Shown here in pieces: positions 36,239-45,700 of a stretch of DNA of 64,000 nt; position 1 is the first letter of the stretch, and each line of letters opens with the position of its first letter. This DNA comes from Pseudomonadota bacterium (GTDB lineage Bacteria; Pseudomonadota; Alphaproteobacteria; Rhizobiales; Aestuariivirgaceae): contig JAIUNJ010000001.1 in assembly GCA_020161855.1 (NCBI GenBank), forward strand, positions 620,001-684,000, read 5' to 3'. Under the pieces are notes generated by a model. That model searched no databases. It saw nothing but the letters and a program-made list of their open reading frames with translations, and was not told the origin of the DNA. The position numbers and the translations under genes are program-made.

Positions 36239-36607
36239 TCATCCTTCAGTGTCGACGAGATTGAGCGAGTGTGCCGCAGCCTTGAGCCGCTTGTCACGGG
36301 TCCAGATGCGGGTACCGGGTGTCAGGCTTGCAGAGGCCAGGAGATGGGCATCGACATAGCCAATCCCGGTGCCGCCGAGGCGCCGGGTTTCGATATATGA
36401 AAGAACTTCGGGATCACTGGCGAGGCTGCTCATGGGGAGGTTTTGCAGACCTTCCAGAATTTCCCGGCGCTGGCGCAATTGTCCCAGGGCAATTTCACCG
36501 ACAACAAAGGGATGGGTGAGAACCTGCGCGTCGTGGAGGAGCTTTATCAGGCGTGCGTCTCCCTTGCGGAGATGATCGATCCAGACAGAGGTGTCGACAA
36601 GGATCAT
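36239..36607 (-). CDS. vapC: VapC-type PIN-domain ribonuclease toxin
   Basis: 122 residues. The PIN-domain acidic residues are D5 (VDTSVWIDHLR), E38, D86 (YVDAHLLA) and D105. The start overlaps the antitoxin stop by 4 bp, the common vapBC arrangement. Likely cleaves tRNA or rRNA when freed. Its stop abuts the SDR start. Confidence 0.9.
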   Translation of the reverse strand: MILVDTSVWIDHLRKGDARLIKLLHDAQVLTHPFVVGEIALGQLRQRREILEGLQNLPMSSLASDPEVLSYIETRRLGGTGIGYVDAHLLASASLTPGTRIWTRDKRLKAAAHSLNLVDTEG

Positions 36608-36819
36608 TCCGGGGATGCGCGGCGGCGGCGCGGCGCCTTCGCCTGCCTGTCGCTGCCACCAAGGCGCGCCAGCCGTATTGCGCTTTCACGGGCAATGAGA
36701 GCCTTCAAGGCTTCACGTATGAGGGTCGCTTTCTCGTTGACGCCGGTCAGCCGCTGGGCCGTGGCCACGAGTTCGTCATCAAGAGCCAAGGTGGTACGCA
36801 TGGGCATGTTTTCTATCAT
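36604..36819 (-). CDS. vapB: VapB-type antitoxin
   Basis: 71 residues. A ribbon-helix-helix DNA-binding N-terminus (MRTTLALDDELVATAQ) is followed by the VapB helix (KATLIREALKALIARES) and a basic Arg/Lys tail. A later ATG (MPMRTTLAL) is also possible. It overlaps vapC by 4 bp. Confidence 0.88.
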   Translation of the reverse strand: MIENMPMRTTLALDDELVATAQRLTGVNEKATLIREALKALIARESAIRLARLGGSDRQAKAPRRRRASPE

Positions 36820-36855
36820 CGTTTGATGCCTTCTTCAATGCCTGCCCGCGCCATG

Positions 36856-36884
36856 AAAAAGGGCGGATGTTGCCATCCGCCCTT
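36856..36884 (-). terminator. Strong rho-independent terminator of the sugar ABC operon
   Basis: AAGGGCGGAT (36859-36868) and ATCCGCCCTT (36875-36884) make a perfect 10-bp stem with a 6-nt loop. On the minus strand a T-run follows. It ends the ABC operon 23 bp after the binding-protein stop and separates it from vapBC. Confidence 0.92.
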
Positions 36885-36907
36885 CCGGTCAATTCACGCG
36901 CAGCGCC

Positions 36908-37912
36908 TTACTTGGCGATGCAGGTGTCAGCGGTTTCAGGCGTGCAGACATCGAGGCCCGTGTAGGTCGGGTCTGCCGGAGCGGCCTTGCCGTCCTTCAT
37001 GTCCTGAAGGGCGAACATGGTCTTGTAGCCCATCTCGAACGGACGCTGGCCGACCTGGCCAAGCGACAGGCCTTCCTTCATCTGGTCGATCTGCACAGGC
37101 AGCGTATCGGCCACCACGAGAGCGAGAGACTTGGAAGCGATCTTGTCCTTGTACTTGCCAACGGCTGCGCGGTTCGCATCGGGGATGAACTGCGGGAAGC
37201 CGCCGGTCGGCACGAAGGCATCAAGGTTCGGGTTGGCCGCCATGAAGTCTTCGAACTGCTGCACCGACTTCGGGAAATCGTCGTCGGTGTAGAGTGGGCA
37301 GCCTTCAGCTTCCGTCCAGCCACCCTGGCCGGTCAGGCGGTCGCCGGGCGAAGCGGCGGACTTGGTGCCCGACAGTTCGTCGCGGATGCCCTGCATGCGC
37401 TCGTTGTGGTTGGCAGCGGCAGCGCCACCCGACTGAATGCAGACCGTGCCGCCATTCGGCTTGATGGTCTTGATCAGCTTGGCGAGGTTGGTGCCGATCT
37501 CATAGTTGTGCGTGCCGATATAGGCCACACGGAGATCCTTGTTCTCGGGCAGGAGGTCCGAGTCCCAGGTCAGGACCGGGATGCCGGCTTCCTTGGCGGC
37601 CTGGGCGGCAACGGCCATGGCTGCAGCGTTCGATGGCGAAACAGCGATGCCGTCCACCTTCTTGGCCACGAGGTCCTGCACGATCTGGGCCTGCTCGTCA
37701 CCGCCACCGTGTTCGCCGGGGCCGATGTACAGGCACTCGAAGGCGCCGTTCGACTCGGCTTCGGCCTTCTTGCAGCCGTCACGGGCCTGATCGAAGAACG
37801 GGTTGTTCATGTTCTTCGGCACCAGGGCGAAGACATATTTCGCCTGGGCGCCGCTCGTCGCGGCTGCGATGGCGCCTACGGCGACAGCAGCAGCCAACAG
37901 ATACTTCTTCAT
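36908..37912 (-). CDS. Sugar ABC transporter periplasmic binding protein
   Basis: 334 residues. The signal peptide ends at GAQA. The periplasmic binding protein type I fold (VPKNMNNPFFDQARDGCKKAEAE; DGIAVSPSN; TWDSDLLPENKDLRVAYIGTHNYEIG) is of the ribose/fructose/xylose class. Four late cysteines (GCPLY, DVCTPETADTC) could form disulphides. Third gene of an ATPase-permease-binding protein operon. The ligand is not identifiable. Confidence 0.92.
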   Translation of the reverse strand: MKKYLLAAAVAVGAIAAATSGAQAKYVFALVPKNMNNPFFDQARDGCKKAEAESNGAFECLYIGPGEHGGGDEQAQIVQDLVAKKVDGIAVSPSNAAAMAVAAQAAKEAGIPVLTWDSDLLPENKDLRVAYIGTHNYEIGTNLAKLIKTIKPNGGTVCIQSGGAAAANHNERMQGIRDELSGTKSAASPGDRLTGQGGWTEAEGCPLYTDDDFPKSVQQFEDFMAANPNLDAFVPTGGFPQFIPDANRAAVGKYKDKIASKSLALVVADTLPVQIDQMKEGLSLGQVGQRPFEMGYKTMFALQDMKDGKAAPADPTYTGLDVCTPETADTCIAK

Positions 37913-37963
37913 TTTTATTCCTCCACTTTGTCCTGCCGCTGAAGGACCGCCGCGGCCGCGGAT

Positions 37964-39073
37964 CTAGTGATGCCTCTTCGGCAAGAATTTCTCCCAGGTT
38001 TCGGTAATGATCGATTTGCCGGCGGGAGAACGCATGCCGATGAGCACCGCAAGAATGATGAGGGCGCCGACGAAGGTGCCCTGCCAGTTGGAATCGATGC
38101 CCGCCATGAGCAGGGCATTGCGGATCACTTCCAGGAAGGCCGCACCGATGATCGCGCCGAAGGCCGTGCCGGCGCCGCCCATGAGATTGGCCCCGCCGAT
38201 GACCGTGGCGGCGATGACGCGCAGCTCATAGCCCTGGCCCAGGGCGTTGATCGCCGAGCCGTTGTAGCCAAGCAGCAGAAGCGAGGCGAGTGAGGCCGTG
38301 AGGGCCGAGAAGACATAGGCCTGGAACTTGATCCAGTTGACCGGAACGCCGGTGAGGCGCGCGGCATTCTCGTTGCCGCCGATGGCAAAGAGGTGGCGGG
38401 CCCAGGCCGTGAAGTTGAAGACGAAGCCCACATAGAGCGCCAGAACCACCATGATCCAGAAATGCGAGGACAGTTCCGGCATCCAGTGCGGCGCCCAGCC
38501 GGCGGGCTCGCGCAGGGGCCAGCGAGCCTGGCCGATGGCCTTTACGATGGGCGCATCGGGGCCGAACTTGTAGAGCATCTGGTTGCCGGAGAAGACCACG
38601 GCGAGCGAACGCGCGATCGACAGCATGCCGAGGGTGACCACGAAGGACGGCATGCCGACATAGGCCACGAAGAAACCGTTGACGATGCCGCAGGCGAGCC
38701 CGGCGAGCAGGCCCATGAAGAAGGCCAGATACCAGGGGTATTCCCATGTGAGGAAAAGCCCCGCGACGATGGCCACAAGACCCATGATGGAGCCGACCGA
38801 GAGGTCGATGCCACCGGTGATGATGACGATGGTCATGCCCAGCGCCATGATCCCGAAGGGAGCAAAGTTGCGCGTGACGTTGGCCATGTTATCTGCGGTG
38901 CCGAAGCTCGGCTGGATCGACGCCATGATGACGACGAGCACGAAAAGCGCCACGCTCACCCAGAAAGGCTGGCTGGCGGCGACGCGCTGCAGGAAGGTCT
39001 GCTCCTTGATGCCGACGACTTCCGAGATGGAGGCGTGTTCCGTTTCGGCGGATTTTTCTTTTTCAGGCGGCAC
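37964..39073 (-). CDS. Sugar ABC transporter permease (RbsC/FrcC family)
   Basis: 369 residues from a GTG with an AGGAG ribosome site, overlapping the ATPase stop by 11 nt. About eight to ten membrane segments, including the family motif GGIDLSVGSIMGL and the GGANLMGGAGTAFGAIIG loop. An upstream in-frame ATG lies inside the ATPase gene and is less likely. A single permease gene implies a homodimer. Confidence 0.93.
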   Translation of the reverse strand: MPPEKEKSAETEHASISEVVGIKEQTFLQRVAASQPFWVSVALFVLVVIMASIQPSFGTADNMANVTRNFAPFGIMALGMTIVIITGGIDLSVGSIMGLVAIVAGLFLTWEYPWYLAFFMGLLAGLACGIVNGFFVAYVGMPSFVVTLGMLSIARSLAVVFSGNQMLYKFGPDAPIVKAIGQARWPLREPAGWAPHWMPELSSHFWIMVVLALYVGFVFNFTAWARHLFAIGGNENAARLTGVPVNWIKFQAYVFSALTASLASLLLLGYNGSAINALGQGYELRVIAATVIGGANLMGGAGTAFGAIIGAAFLEVIRNALLMAGIDSNWQGTFVGALIILAVLIGMRSPAGKSIITETWEKFLPKRHH

Positions 39074-39803
39074 GGATCGCTCCTGTGATGAGTCCGGTGA
39101 TCTCCTCCGGCGAGGTGCGCCGTGTTTCCTTGTCGGCAACCTTGCTGCCGCGGCGGAGCACGATGATGCGGTCGCAGACGGCGAAGACGTCAGGCATGCG
39201 GTGGCTGATGAGGATGACGGCCACGCCTTGCGCCTTCAGCCGGCGGATCAGCTCCAGCACCTCGGCGACCTGGCGCACCGAGATGGCGGCGGTGGGTTCA
39301 TCCATCAGCACGAGCTTGGCATTGGACAGCCGCGTGCGGGCAATGGCGACGGCCTGGCGCTGGCCGCCCGACATTTTCTTGACGAGATCGCGGGGCCGGG
39401 TTTCCGACTTGAGTTCCTGAAAAAGTTCGCCGGCGCGATCAATCATCGCCTGCTTGTCGAGGACGCGAAAAGGCCAGAAGCCCTTCTTTAATTCGCGGCC
39501 GAGAAAGACATTCTGGGCTGCCGTCAGGTTATCGGCGAGGGCCAGATCCTGATAGACGACTTCGATGCCCTTGCCGCGGGCCTCGATCGGCTTGTGGAAA
39601 TGGCAGACTTCATCCTCGACCCGGATCTCGCCATCGGTTGGCGGGAAATTGCCGGCAATGAGCTTCACCATGGTCGACTTGCCGGCGCCGTTGTCGCCCA
39701 TGAGGCCCACGACCTCGCCCGGCTGAATGGTGAAACTCACATCCGCCAATGCACGGATGGCGCCAAAACTTTTGGATACATTGCGGACTTCAAGCAACGC
39801 CAC
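39063..39803 (-). CDS. Sugar ABC transporter ATP-binding protein
   Basis: 246 residues, a single ATPase domain, with GTG start and GGGAGGA ribosome site. Walker A GDNGAGKST, signature SGGQRQAVAIAR and Walker B LVLMDEPTAA are intact. A single-domain ATPase is FrcA-like, not the usual two-domain RbsA type. First gene of the operon; the 181-bp upstream gap shows no clear operator. Confidence 0.93.
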   Translation of the reverse strand: MALLEVRNVSKSFGAIRALADVSFTIQPGEVVGLMGDNGAGKSTMVKLIAGNFPPTDGEIRVEDEVCHFHKPIEARGKGIEVVYQDLALADNLTAAQNVFLGRELKKGFWPFRVLDKQAMIDRAGELFQELKSETRPRDLVKKMSGGQRQAVAIARTRLSNAKLVLMDEPTAAISVRQVAEVLELIRRLKAQGVAVILISHRMPDVFAVCDRIIVLRRGSKVADKETRRTSPEEITGLITGAIRAA

Positions 39804-39984
39804 GCACGTCCTCCCACTTCCTCAGACCGTCCTGCAGGTTCTTGTGCCTGCGCTTGCCCGGAGATTGGTCCAAGCACGGGGCCGAGGTCAAGTGAAACGC
39901 TCGTTAAAGTGTCATGTTTTTCATGAGGATATGGTCAGGCGTGCATAAAGTGGCGGCAGCGATTCATGTTGCATCGCAAGATGA

Positions 39985-40737
39985 TCAGCCTTGATGCAGA
40001 AGTGTGCCGAGCGGGATCAGTTCCTTGGCGCCATCATGCCACGGCGAACCATACCAGTCGCCCATCCAGCGCTCGGCGCGCAGACCCGCAGCCGCAAGGA
40101 GCGACTCAAGTTCGGATTTGGGCGGAAAGGCAATCTGCGAGGCGGCATGAAAGCGTTGGCCGCTTGCCGCGGCTTCGTAGAATGTTTCGTAGGTGGCGAC
40201 TGCCATGGCGGGATCGTAGCGCACATCATTCCAGGCATGGACGCGGCCCAGCGCAGGATGGTCGATGTCACGCCGCGAGAGCTCAGGCACCCATTCCCGC
40301 CATTCCTCGATGTCCGGATTGCGCGAGTCGAAGATGAAGCGGCCCTGCGGCTTGAGGTGGTGGGCGATGGTGGTGAGGGCCGCGGCCCTGTCCTCACGGG
40401 TGAGGAAAACCTGAAATGCGTGGCCTGTCAGCAGAATGAGATCGAAGCGCCTGTCGAGACGAAGACTGCGGGCATCGGCCTCGATCCAAGTGGCCTTGCT
40501 GCCGCCTTCGCGATGGCGTGCAACCGCGAGCATGGCTGCCGCGGGATCGGCGCCGACCACATCGCAGGATTTCGCGGCGGCAAGCTTTGCCGCGAGAAGG
40601 CCCGTGCCGCAGCCGAGGTCGAGCACGGAAGAATGGGGAACCGCGAGATCAAAGCAGAAGGTGGTGTCCGGCGCCCAGCCGTTCTCAAGATCATAGAACT
40701 GGACGAGGGCGGGGTCGTGGTAGAGGAGGTCTGTCAT
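39985..40737 (-). CDS. Class I SAM-dependent methyltransferase
   Basis: 250 residues from an ATG. The SAM-binding motif I is VLDLGCGTGLLAAKLA, followed by DPAAAML and a TGHAFQVFL segment of the ubiquinone/menaquinone-type methyltransferase fold. The substrate is unknown. It lies 28 bp downstream of the TetR-family gene on the same strand, so they may be co-transcribed. Confidence 0.85.
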   Translation of the reverse strand: MTDLLYHDPALVQFYDLENGWAPDTTFCFDLAVPHSSVLDLGCGTGLLAAKLAAAKSCDVVGADPAAAMLAVARHREGGSKATWIEADARSLRLDRRFDLILLTGHAFQVFLTREDRAAALTTIAHHLKPQGRFIFDSRNPDIEEWREWVPELSRRDIDHPALGRVHAWNDVRYDPAMAVATYETFYEAAASGQRFHAASQIAFPPKSELESLLAAAGLRAERWMGDWYGSPWHDGAKELIPLGTLLHQG

Positions 40738-40765
40738 GGGTGATCCAGTGGGGGCGTGAGCAGGG

Positions 40766-41377
40766 TCAGGGTGATGCCTGGCGGAAAGCGTCGGCAAGGC
40801 CGAGGGCGAGGCCTGTTCTCGCCCTGACATAGTCTTCCATCTGTTCAAGGGCCTCGCGGCGCGTGAAACGCTCGCCCTGCAGGCTGCGGCGAAGCCACAG
40901 TCCATCGATGAGGGTGGTGATGCCGAGAGCCGTGGCTTCGATGTCCTTGGCTGCCACGAGATCTTTGAGCGCGGAGACAAGGTTCGAGCGCATGCGGGCA
41001 TGGATGACCCGCTGGATGCGTGCCAGCGTCTTGTCGTGCGGAACAGCCGCGCACAGCGACAGCCAACCCTGGCAGACCGACGGCTGGAAAAAGTGCTCCG
41101 CGAAGTTGCCGTCGATGATGGCAAAGAGGCGTTCCTGCGGCGACCGCGCCTGACGCATGCGCAGGACGATCGATTCCATGAGCTGGGCATTGGCCTCGCG
41201 CATCGCATGCTCGAAGACCTCCTGCTTGTTGCGGAAGTAATGCAGGACAATGCCCTTGGAGGCGCCAGCCTGTGCCGCAACCTTTTCCAGGGTGGCGCCT
41301 GCCATGCCCTGCTGCTGCAGGACCGCAAAAGCGGCGCGGCGCAATTCGGCGCGTCTGATCTCGGACAAGGACTTCAT
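40766..41377 (-). CDS. TetR-family regulator, BetI-like
   Basis: 203 residues from the second in-frame ATG; the first would put the promoter inside the gene. The N-terminal HTH (AGATLEKVAAQAGASKGIVLHYFRNKQEVFEHAM) and the C-terminal region (HDKTLARIQRVIHARMRSNL) resemble BetI, the choline-responsive repressor. It is divergent from a choline-type binding-protein gene with repeated operator-like sequences between them, so it probably controls that operon. Confidence 0.82.
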   Translation of the reverse strand: MKSLSEIRRAELRRAAFAVLQQQGMAGATLEKVAAQAGASKGIVLHYFRNKQEVFEHAMREANAQLMESIVLRMRQARSPQERLFAIIDGNFAEHFFQPSVCQGWLSLCAAVPHDKTLARIQRVIHARMRSNLVSALKDLVAAKDIEATALGITTLIDGLWLRRSLQGERFTRREALEQMEDYVRARTGLALGLADAFRQASP

Positions 41378-41441
41378 GGCCGCTGGAATACAGGTTTTAC
41401 CGGGAAATGTTGACAATTCTGGCTATTCAGATCAATCATTG

Positions 41442-41475
41442 ACCAATTGGATAATAAACTAACCAAATGGATAAT
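41442..41475. promoter_or_regulatory. Two direct repeats between the BetI-like gene and choX
   Basis: ACCAATTGGATAAT (41442-41455) and ACCAAATGGATAAT (41462-41475) differ at one base and are spaced 20 bp apart start to start, about two helical turns. The second ends right before the choX ribosome site. They are probably the binding sites of the divergent TetR-family regulator. Confidence 0.6.
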
Positions 41476-41490
41476 GTGGAGGAATCGCCC

Positions 41491-42426
41491 ATGAAGACCC
41501 GGTGTTTTGGATTGGCCGCACTGGCGCTGGCCGCAACCACTCAGGTTGCAGGTGCTGCCGATCCGGCCTCTTGCAAGGTGGTACGCATGGCCGAGCCCGG
41601 CTGGAACGATCTTGCCTTCACCACGGGCGTTGCGTCGACGCTTCTGTCGGCCATGGGCTATGAGCCGCAAAGCTCGCTGCTGGGCATCGACGTCATCTAT
41701 GCAAGCATGAAGAACAAGGATCTGGATGTGTTCCTGGGCTACTGGGACCCGGCCATGGTCACGTATTACAAAGCCTATAAAGAAGACGGCAGCGTCGAAA
41801 CCGTCGGCGTGAACCTGACCGGTGCCAAATATACTCTCGCAGTTCCCACCTATGCCTGGGAGGCAGGCGTGAAGGACTTCGCCGACCTGCAAAAATTTGC
41901 GGAGAAGTTCGACAAGAAGATGTTTGGCATTGAATCCGGTTCCAACCAGCTGATGTTTGACACGGTCGCCGATCCAGCTCTTGGGCTCGCGGGCTGGGAA
42001 GTCGTCGAGTCAAGTGAAGTCGGCATGCTGACGGAACTCGAGCGCAAGGCGAAGAAGGGCGAGTACATCGTCTTCCAGGGCTGGGCGCCGCATCCGATGA
42101 ACAGCAAGTTCGACTTCAAGTATCTCACCGGCGGCGACAAGTTCTATGGTCCGGATTTCGGGGCCGCGACAGTCTCCACGCAGGTGCGACAGGGCTATGC
42201 TGGTGAATGCCCGAATGTCGGCAAGCTGCTTTCAAACCTCGTCTTCGACATCGACTTCGAGAACAAGGGCATGGGCTACCTCATTGATGATGGCATGAAG
42301 CCGGAAGAGGCTGGCGCCAAGTCCATCTCGCAGGCGCCGGCGTTGCTGGAGAAGTGGCTAGATGGGGTCACGACCCTTGACGGCCAGCCTGCGCTGCCTG
42401 CTGTGAAGGCAAAACTCGGCCTGTGA
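41491..42426 (+). CDS. choX: Choline/glycine betaine-type ABC binding protein
   Basis: 311 residues from the ATG after GGAGGAATCG. The signal peptide ends at AGA. The OpuAC-type fold shows aromatic cage residues as in ChoX (RMAEPGWNDLAF; LGYWDPAM; FQGWAPHPMN). No permease or ATPase gene follows; instead an alpha/beta hydrolase gene overlaps its stop by 4 nt. It must borrow a transporter encoded elsewhere or act as a sensor. Regulated by the divergent BetI-like protein by inference. Confidence 0.86.
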   Translation: MKTRCFGLAALALAATTQVAGAADPASCKVVRMAEPGWNDLAFTTGVASTLLSAMGYEPQSSLLGIDVIYASMKNKDLDVFLGYWDPAMVTYYKAYKEDGSVETVGVNLTGAKYTLAVPTYAWEAGVKDFADLQKFAEKFDKKMFGIESGSNQLMFDTVADPALGLAGWEVVESSEVGMLTELERKAKKGEYIVFQGWAPHPMNSKFDFKYLTGGDKFYGPDFGAATVSTQVRQGYAGECPNVGKLLSNLVFDIDFENKGMGYLIDDGMKPEEAGAKSISQAPALLEKWLDGVTTLDGQPALPAVKAKLGL

Positions 42427-43301
42427 GGGATGATCTGCAGACAGGCTGGGTGGCTGAAAAACGCCATCTCAGCCTGCCGAACGGCGTGCGCCTTGCGATT
42501 TGGGAGCAGGATGGGTCCGCGCCCACGATCCTGTTTCTTCACGGGTTTTCCGACAGCAGCCGCAGTTTTTCGCGGCTCGTGCCCTTTCTGCCGGGCATGA
42601 GGCTCATCGCGCCCGACCTGCGGGGACATGGTGGCACGGCTGTTCCCGAAGGGCTGCAGCTCAGCATCGAGGGCATGGCGGAGGACATGCACATGCTGCT
42701 GTCGCAGCTCGCCGGGCCTCCTGTAACGGTGGTTGGCCATTCGATGGGGGCAATGGTTGCGATGATGCTTGCGGCCCGCCATCCGCAGCTTGTGCGCAAT
42801 CTTGTGCTGATCAGCGCCGTGCCGCGCGTGCCCTTTGATGACGGCCATCCCGTGGTTGGCGCGATCAATGGCCTTCGTGATCCGATTAACCCGGCGCAGG
42901 CCTTCTTCGATGACTGGCACGAAGGCATCGCAGGCATCGATCCCGCCTTCGCCCGCCTGATCAGCACCGAAGCCTGCCGCATGCCCAGCGCTGTATGGCG
43001 CGAAGTGCTGCAGGCGCTTCGCCTTGCCGATCTTCGCGACATGGTCTCATCAATCGCAATGCCGGTGTTGCTGGCCAGCGGGGGCGCTGACCGACTCTTC
43101 AGCCTCGATGATCAGCACGTGCTGATGAATCTTGTAGCTGACATCCGGCAGCGCGTCTTCCCCCCGCTCGGACACAATCCGCACTGGGAGGAGCCCGCAT
43201 TGATGGCGCGGGAGATCAGTGATTTTATCAAGCAAACGCCGGATGCCATGATGGCTCCGGCGCCGGCTGCGTCGGCACTCAGGCCGCGATCTTCTGCCTG
43301 A
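42423..43301 (+). CDS. Alpha/beta hydrolase coupled to choX
   Basis: 292 residues from a GTG overlapping the choX stop (GTGA). The nucleophile elbow GHSMG, an oxyanion HGFSDS segment, a late Asp (GGADRLF) and the catalytic His in [10 protein letters not shown] are present. There is no signal peptide, so it is cytosolic. Pairing with a choline binding protein suggests a choline ester or related quaternary amine ester as substrate. The 3' end overlaps fba by 23 nt, convergent. Confidence 0.85.
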   Translation: MRDDLQTGWVAEKRHLSLPNGVRLAIWEQDGSAPTILFLHGFSDSSRSFSRLVPFLPGMRLIAPDLRGHGGTAVPEGLQLSIEGMAEDMHMLLSQLAGPPVTVVGHSMGAMVAMMLAARHPQLVRNLVLISAVPRVPFDDGHPVVGAINGLRDPINPAQAFFDDWHEGIAGIDPAFARLISTEACRMPSAVWREVLQALRLADLRDMVSSIAMPVLLASGGADRLFSLDDQHVLMNLVADIRQRVFPPLGHNPHWEEPALMAREISDFIKQTPDAMMAPAPAASALRPRSSA

Positions 43302-44349
43302 GTTCGCCCTTGGCATAGAGCTTGGCCATTTCCGAGAGCGGCAGTACTTTCTTGATCTTGCTGGCATTGCCGGCCGTGCCGAATTCCTGGAAGCGCTGGC
43401 TGCAGAGCTTGGTCATGGCTTCCATGCCAGGCTTGAGATATTTGCGCGGATCGAACTCGCTCGGATCCTCGGAGAGCACCTTGCGGATGGCGCCGGTCAG
43501 GGCCATGCGGTTGTCGGTGTCGATGTTGATCTTGCGCACACCGTGCTTGATGCCGCGCTGGATTTCTTCCACCGGCACGCCCCAGGTCGGCTTCATCTTG
43601 CCGCCGAACTTGTTGATGATCTCCTGCAGATCCTCAGGCACCGAAGACGAGCCGTGCATCACCAGATGGGTGTTGGGCAGCTTGCGATGGATCTCTTCGA
43701 TCACATTCATGGCCAGCACCTTGCCATCGGGCTTGCGCGAGAACTTGTAGGCGCCGTGGCTCGTGCCCATGGCAATGGCGAGCGCGTCGACATCAGTTTC
43801 CTGCACGAACTTTACGGCCTCGTCAGGGTTGGTGAGAAGCTGGTCGTGGCTGAGCTTGCCTTCCGCGCCATGGCCATCTTCCTTGTCGCCCATGCCGGTT
43901 TCCAGCGAACCGAGGACACCGAGCTCGCCTTCGACGGAGATGCCGCCAAGGTGGGACATGCGGGTGACTTCCCTGGTGACGCCGACATTGTAGGCCCAGT
44001 CGCCCGGTGTCTTGCCATCGGCCTTGAGGGACCCGTCCATCATCACCGAGGTGAAGCCGGCCTGGATCGCCGTCATGCAGGTCGCAGGTTCATTGCCATG
44101 GTCGAGATGCACGCAGACGGGAATGTGCGGGTAGATTTCGGTGACGGCGTCCATCATGTGGCGGAGCATGATGTCGTTGGCGTAGGAGCGGGCGCCGCGC
44201 GACGCCTGGATGATGACCGGCGCGTCGTTCTTGTCGGCCGCTGCCATGATGGCGAGCGCCTGTTCCATGTTATTGATGTTGAAGGCGGGCACGCCGTAGT
44301 CATTTTCGGCGGCATGATCGAGAAGCTGACGCAATGTAATGCGGGCCAT
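43279..44349 (-). CDS. fba: Fructose-bisphosphate aldolase, class II
   Basis: 356 residues with a GGAGGAA ribosome site. The class II zinc ligands appear in CVHLDHGNE and later His residues; motifs [20 protein letters not shown]-like MHGSSS and [10 protein letters not shown] are present. The length and [14 protein letters not shown] region fit the Calvin-cycle subtype used in glycolysis and gluconeogenesis by many alphaproteobacteria. Confidence 0.95.
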   Translation of the reverse strand: MARITLRQLLDHAAENDYGVPAFNINNMEQALAIMAAADKNDAPVIIQASRGARSYANDIMLRHMMDAVTEIYPHIPVCVHLDHGNEPATCMTAIQAGFTSVMMDGSLKADGKTPGDWAYNVGVTREVTRMSHLGGISVEGELGVLGSLETGMGDKEDGHGAEGKLSHDQLLTNPDEAVKFVQETDVDALAIAMGTSHGAYKFSRKPDGKVLAMNVIEEIHRKLPNTHLVMHGSSSVPEDLQEIINKFGGKMKPTWGVPVEEIQRGIKHGVRKINIDTDNRMALTGAIRKVLSEDPSEFDPRKYLKPGMEAMTKLCSQRFQEFGTAGNASKIKKVLPLSEMAKLYAKGELRQKIAA

Positions 44350-44478
44350 GGACGGTTCCTCCACTGATGTCGGTTGAGGCGGATAGAGGAATTCCCGGCC
44401 CGGTTCAAAGGGAATAAGGTTGCAGGCTGCAATCCTTCTCACTTCCGCGCCGGGTGGTGAACAGGCTATGGAAACGCC

Positions 44479-45573
44479 ATGAAATTCACGCCCATCATCG
44501 ACAAGCTGCCGTCGACCGTGCCCTTTGTCGGCCCCGAAGCCCTCGAGCGCCGCAGCGGTGCGGCCATTGCCGCGCGCATCGGCGCCAATGAAAGTGTGTT
44601 CGGGCCTTCGCCCAAGGCCGTTGCGGCCATGCGTGAGGCGGCCGCCGAAAGCTGGCAATATGGCGATCCCGAAAACTTCGCCCTGAAAGATTCGCTGGCG
44701 AAACATTTGGGCGTCACGCCGCAGCAGGTGGTGCCGGGTGAAGGCATCGACGGGTTGCTCGGGCTCGTGGTGAGGTTGTTCATCGATCCGGGCGACGTGG
44801 TGGCAACCTCATTTGGTGCCTATCCCACCTTCAATTTCCATGTGGCGGCAGCGGGCGGGCGCCTGGTGACAACCCCTTACGTCAACGACCACGAGGACGT
44901 TGACGGGCTGATTGCCCTGGCCAAACGTGAAGGGGCCAAGCTTCTCTATTTCGCCAATCCCGACAATCCGATGGGGACGGTGTGGCCGGCAGCGACGGTG
45001 CAGCGCCTCATCGATTCGGTTCCGGAACAATGCCTCTTGCTGCTGGACGAGGCCTATGTCGAGTTTGCGCCTGCAGGCACAGCACCTGCCATTGATGTGG
45101 GGCGGCGCAATGTGCTGCGCTTCCGCACCTTCTCCAAGGCCCATGGCATGGCGGGCATCCGCGTCGGCTATGCCTTCGGACATGAAGAGGTGATCTCGGC
45201 CTTCGACAAGATCCGCAATCATTTCGGCATCTCGCGCGTCTCACAGGCCGCCGCGATCGCTGCCTTGGCCGACATGGCGTGGGTTGAGGACGTGGCGGCC
45301 AAGGTGGCGAGCGCCCGGGCGAGGATCGGCGCCATTGCCGTGGCCAATGGCCTGACGCCGCTGCCGTCGGCCACCAATTTCGTCACCATCGATTGCGGCC
45401 GCGACGGCGCCTACGCGCGGGCGATCGTCGACGGGCTGCTCGGCCACGGCATCTTCATCCGCATGCCGGGGGTGGCACCGCTCAACCGCTGTATCCGCAT
45501 TTCCTGCGGCCGGGATGCGGATCTGGCGCTGCTTTCGGATGCGCTGCCGCAGGTTCTGGCGAGATTGGGCTGA
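44479..45573 (+). CDS. PLP-dependent aminotransferase, histidinol-phosphate aminotransferase-like
   Basis: 364 residues of fold type I. The PLP Lys is K220 ([14 protein letters not shown]), with PDNPMGT and the [10 protein letters not shown] Asp/Tyr motif. This is HisC-like, but it stands apart from his genes and beside an mttB-type gene 127 bp downstream, so a role with another amino acid or imidazole compound is possible. Divergent from fba. Confidence 0.88.
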   Translation: MKFTPIIDKLPSTVPFVGPEALERRSGAAIAARIGANESVFGPSPKAVAAMREAAAESWQYGDPENFALKDSLAKHLGVTPQQVVPGEGIDGLLGLVVRLFIDPGDVVATSFGAYPTFNFHVAAAGGRLVTTPYVNDHEDVDGLIALAKREGAKLLYFANPDNPMGTVWPAATVQRLIDSVPEQCLLLLDEAYVEFAPAGTAPAIDVGRRNVLRFRTFSKAHGMAGIRVGYAFGHEEVISAFDKIRNHFGISRVSQAAAIAALADMAWVEDVAAKVASARARIGAIAVANGLTPLPSATNFVTIDCGRDGAYARAIVDGLLGHGIFIRMPGVAPLNRCIRISCGRDADLALLSDALPQVLARLG

Positions 45574-45662
45574 GTCTGCAGGGGCTGTAAAAATACGATA
45601 TTTCAATATGATATGAAGTTTTCGGCGATTTTGGTTGCGGCAGAGCCAAGGTCTATGGCAAA

Positions 45663-45686
45663 TATTGACTATCCATCCAGTCAATA
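45663..45686. promoter_or_regulatory. Palindrome abutting the mttB-family ribosome site
   Basis: TATTGACT (45663-45670) and AGTCAATA (45679-45686) are perfect 8-bp arms with spacer ATCCATCC. It ends 3 bp before the AGGAGG ribosome site of the following gene. It may be an operator or an mRNA hairpin controlling translation. Confidence 0.55.
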
Positions 45687-45700
45687 AATAGGAGGCGCTC

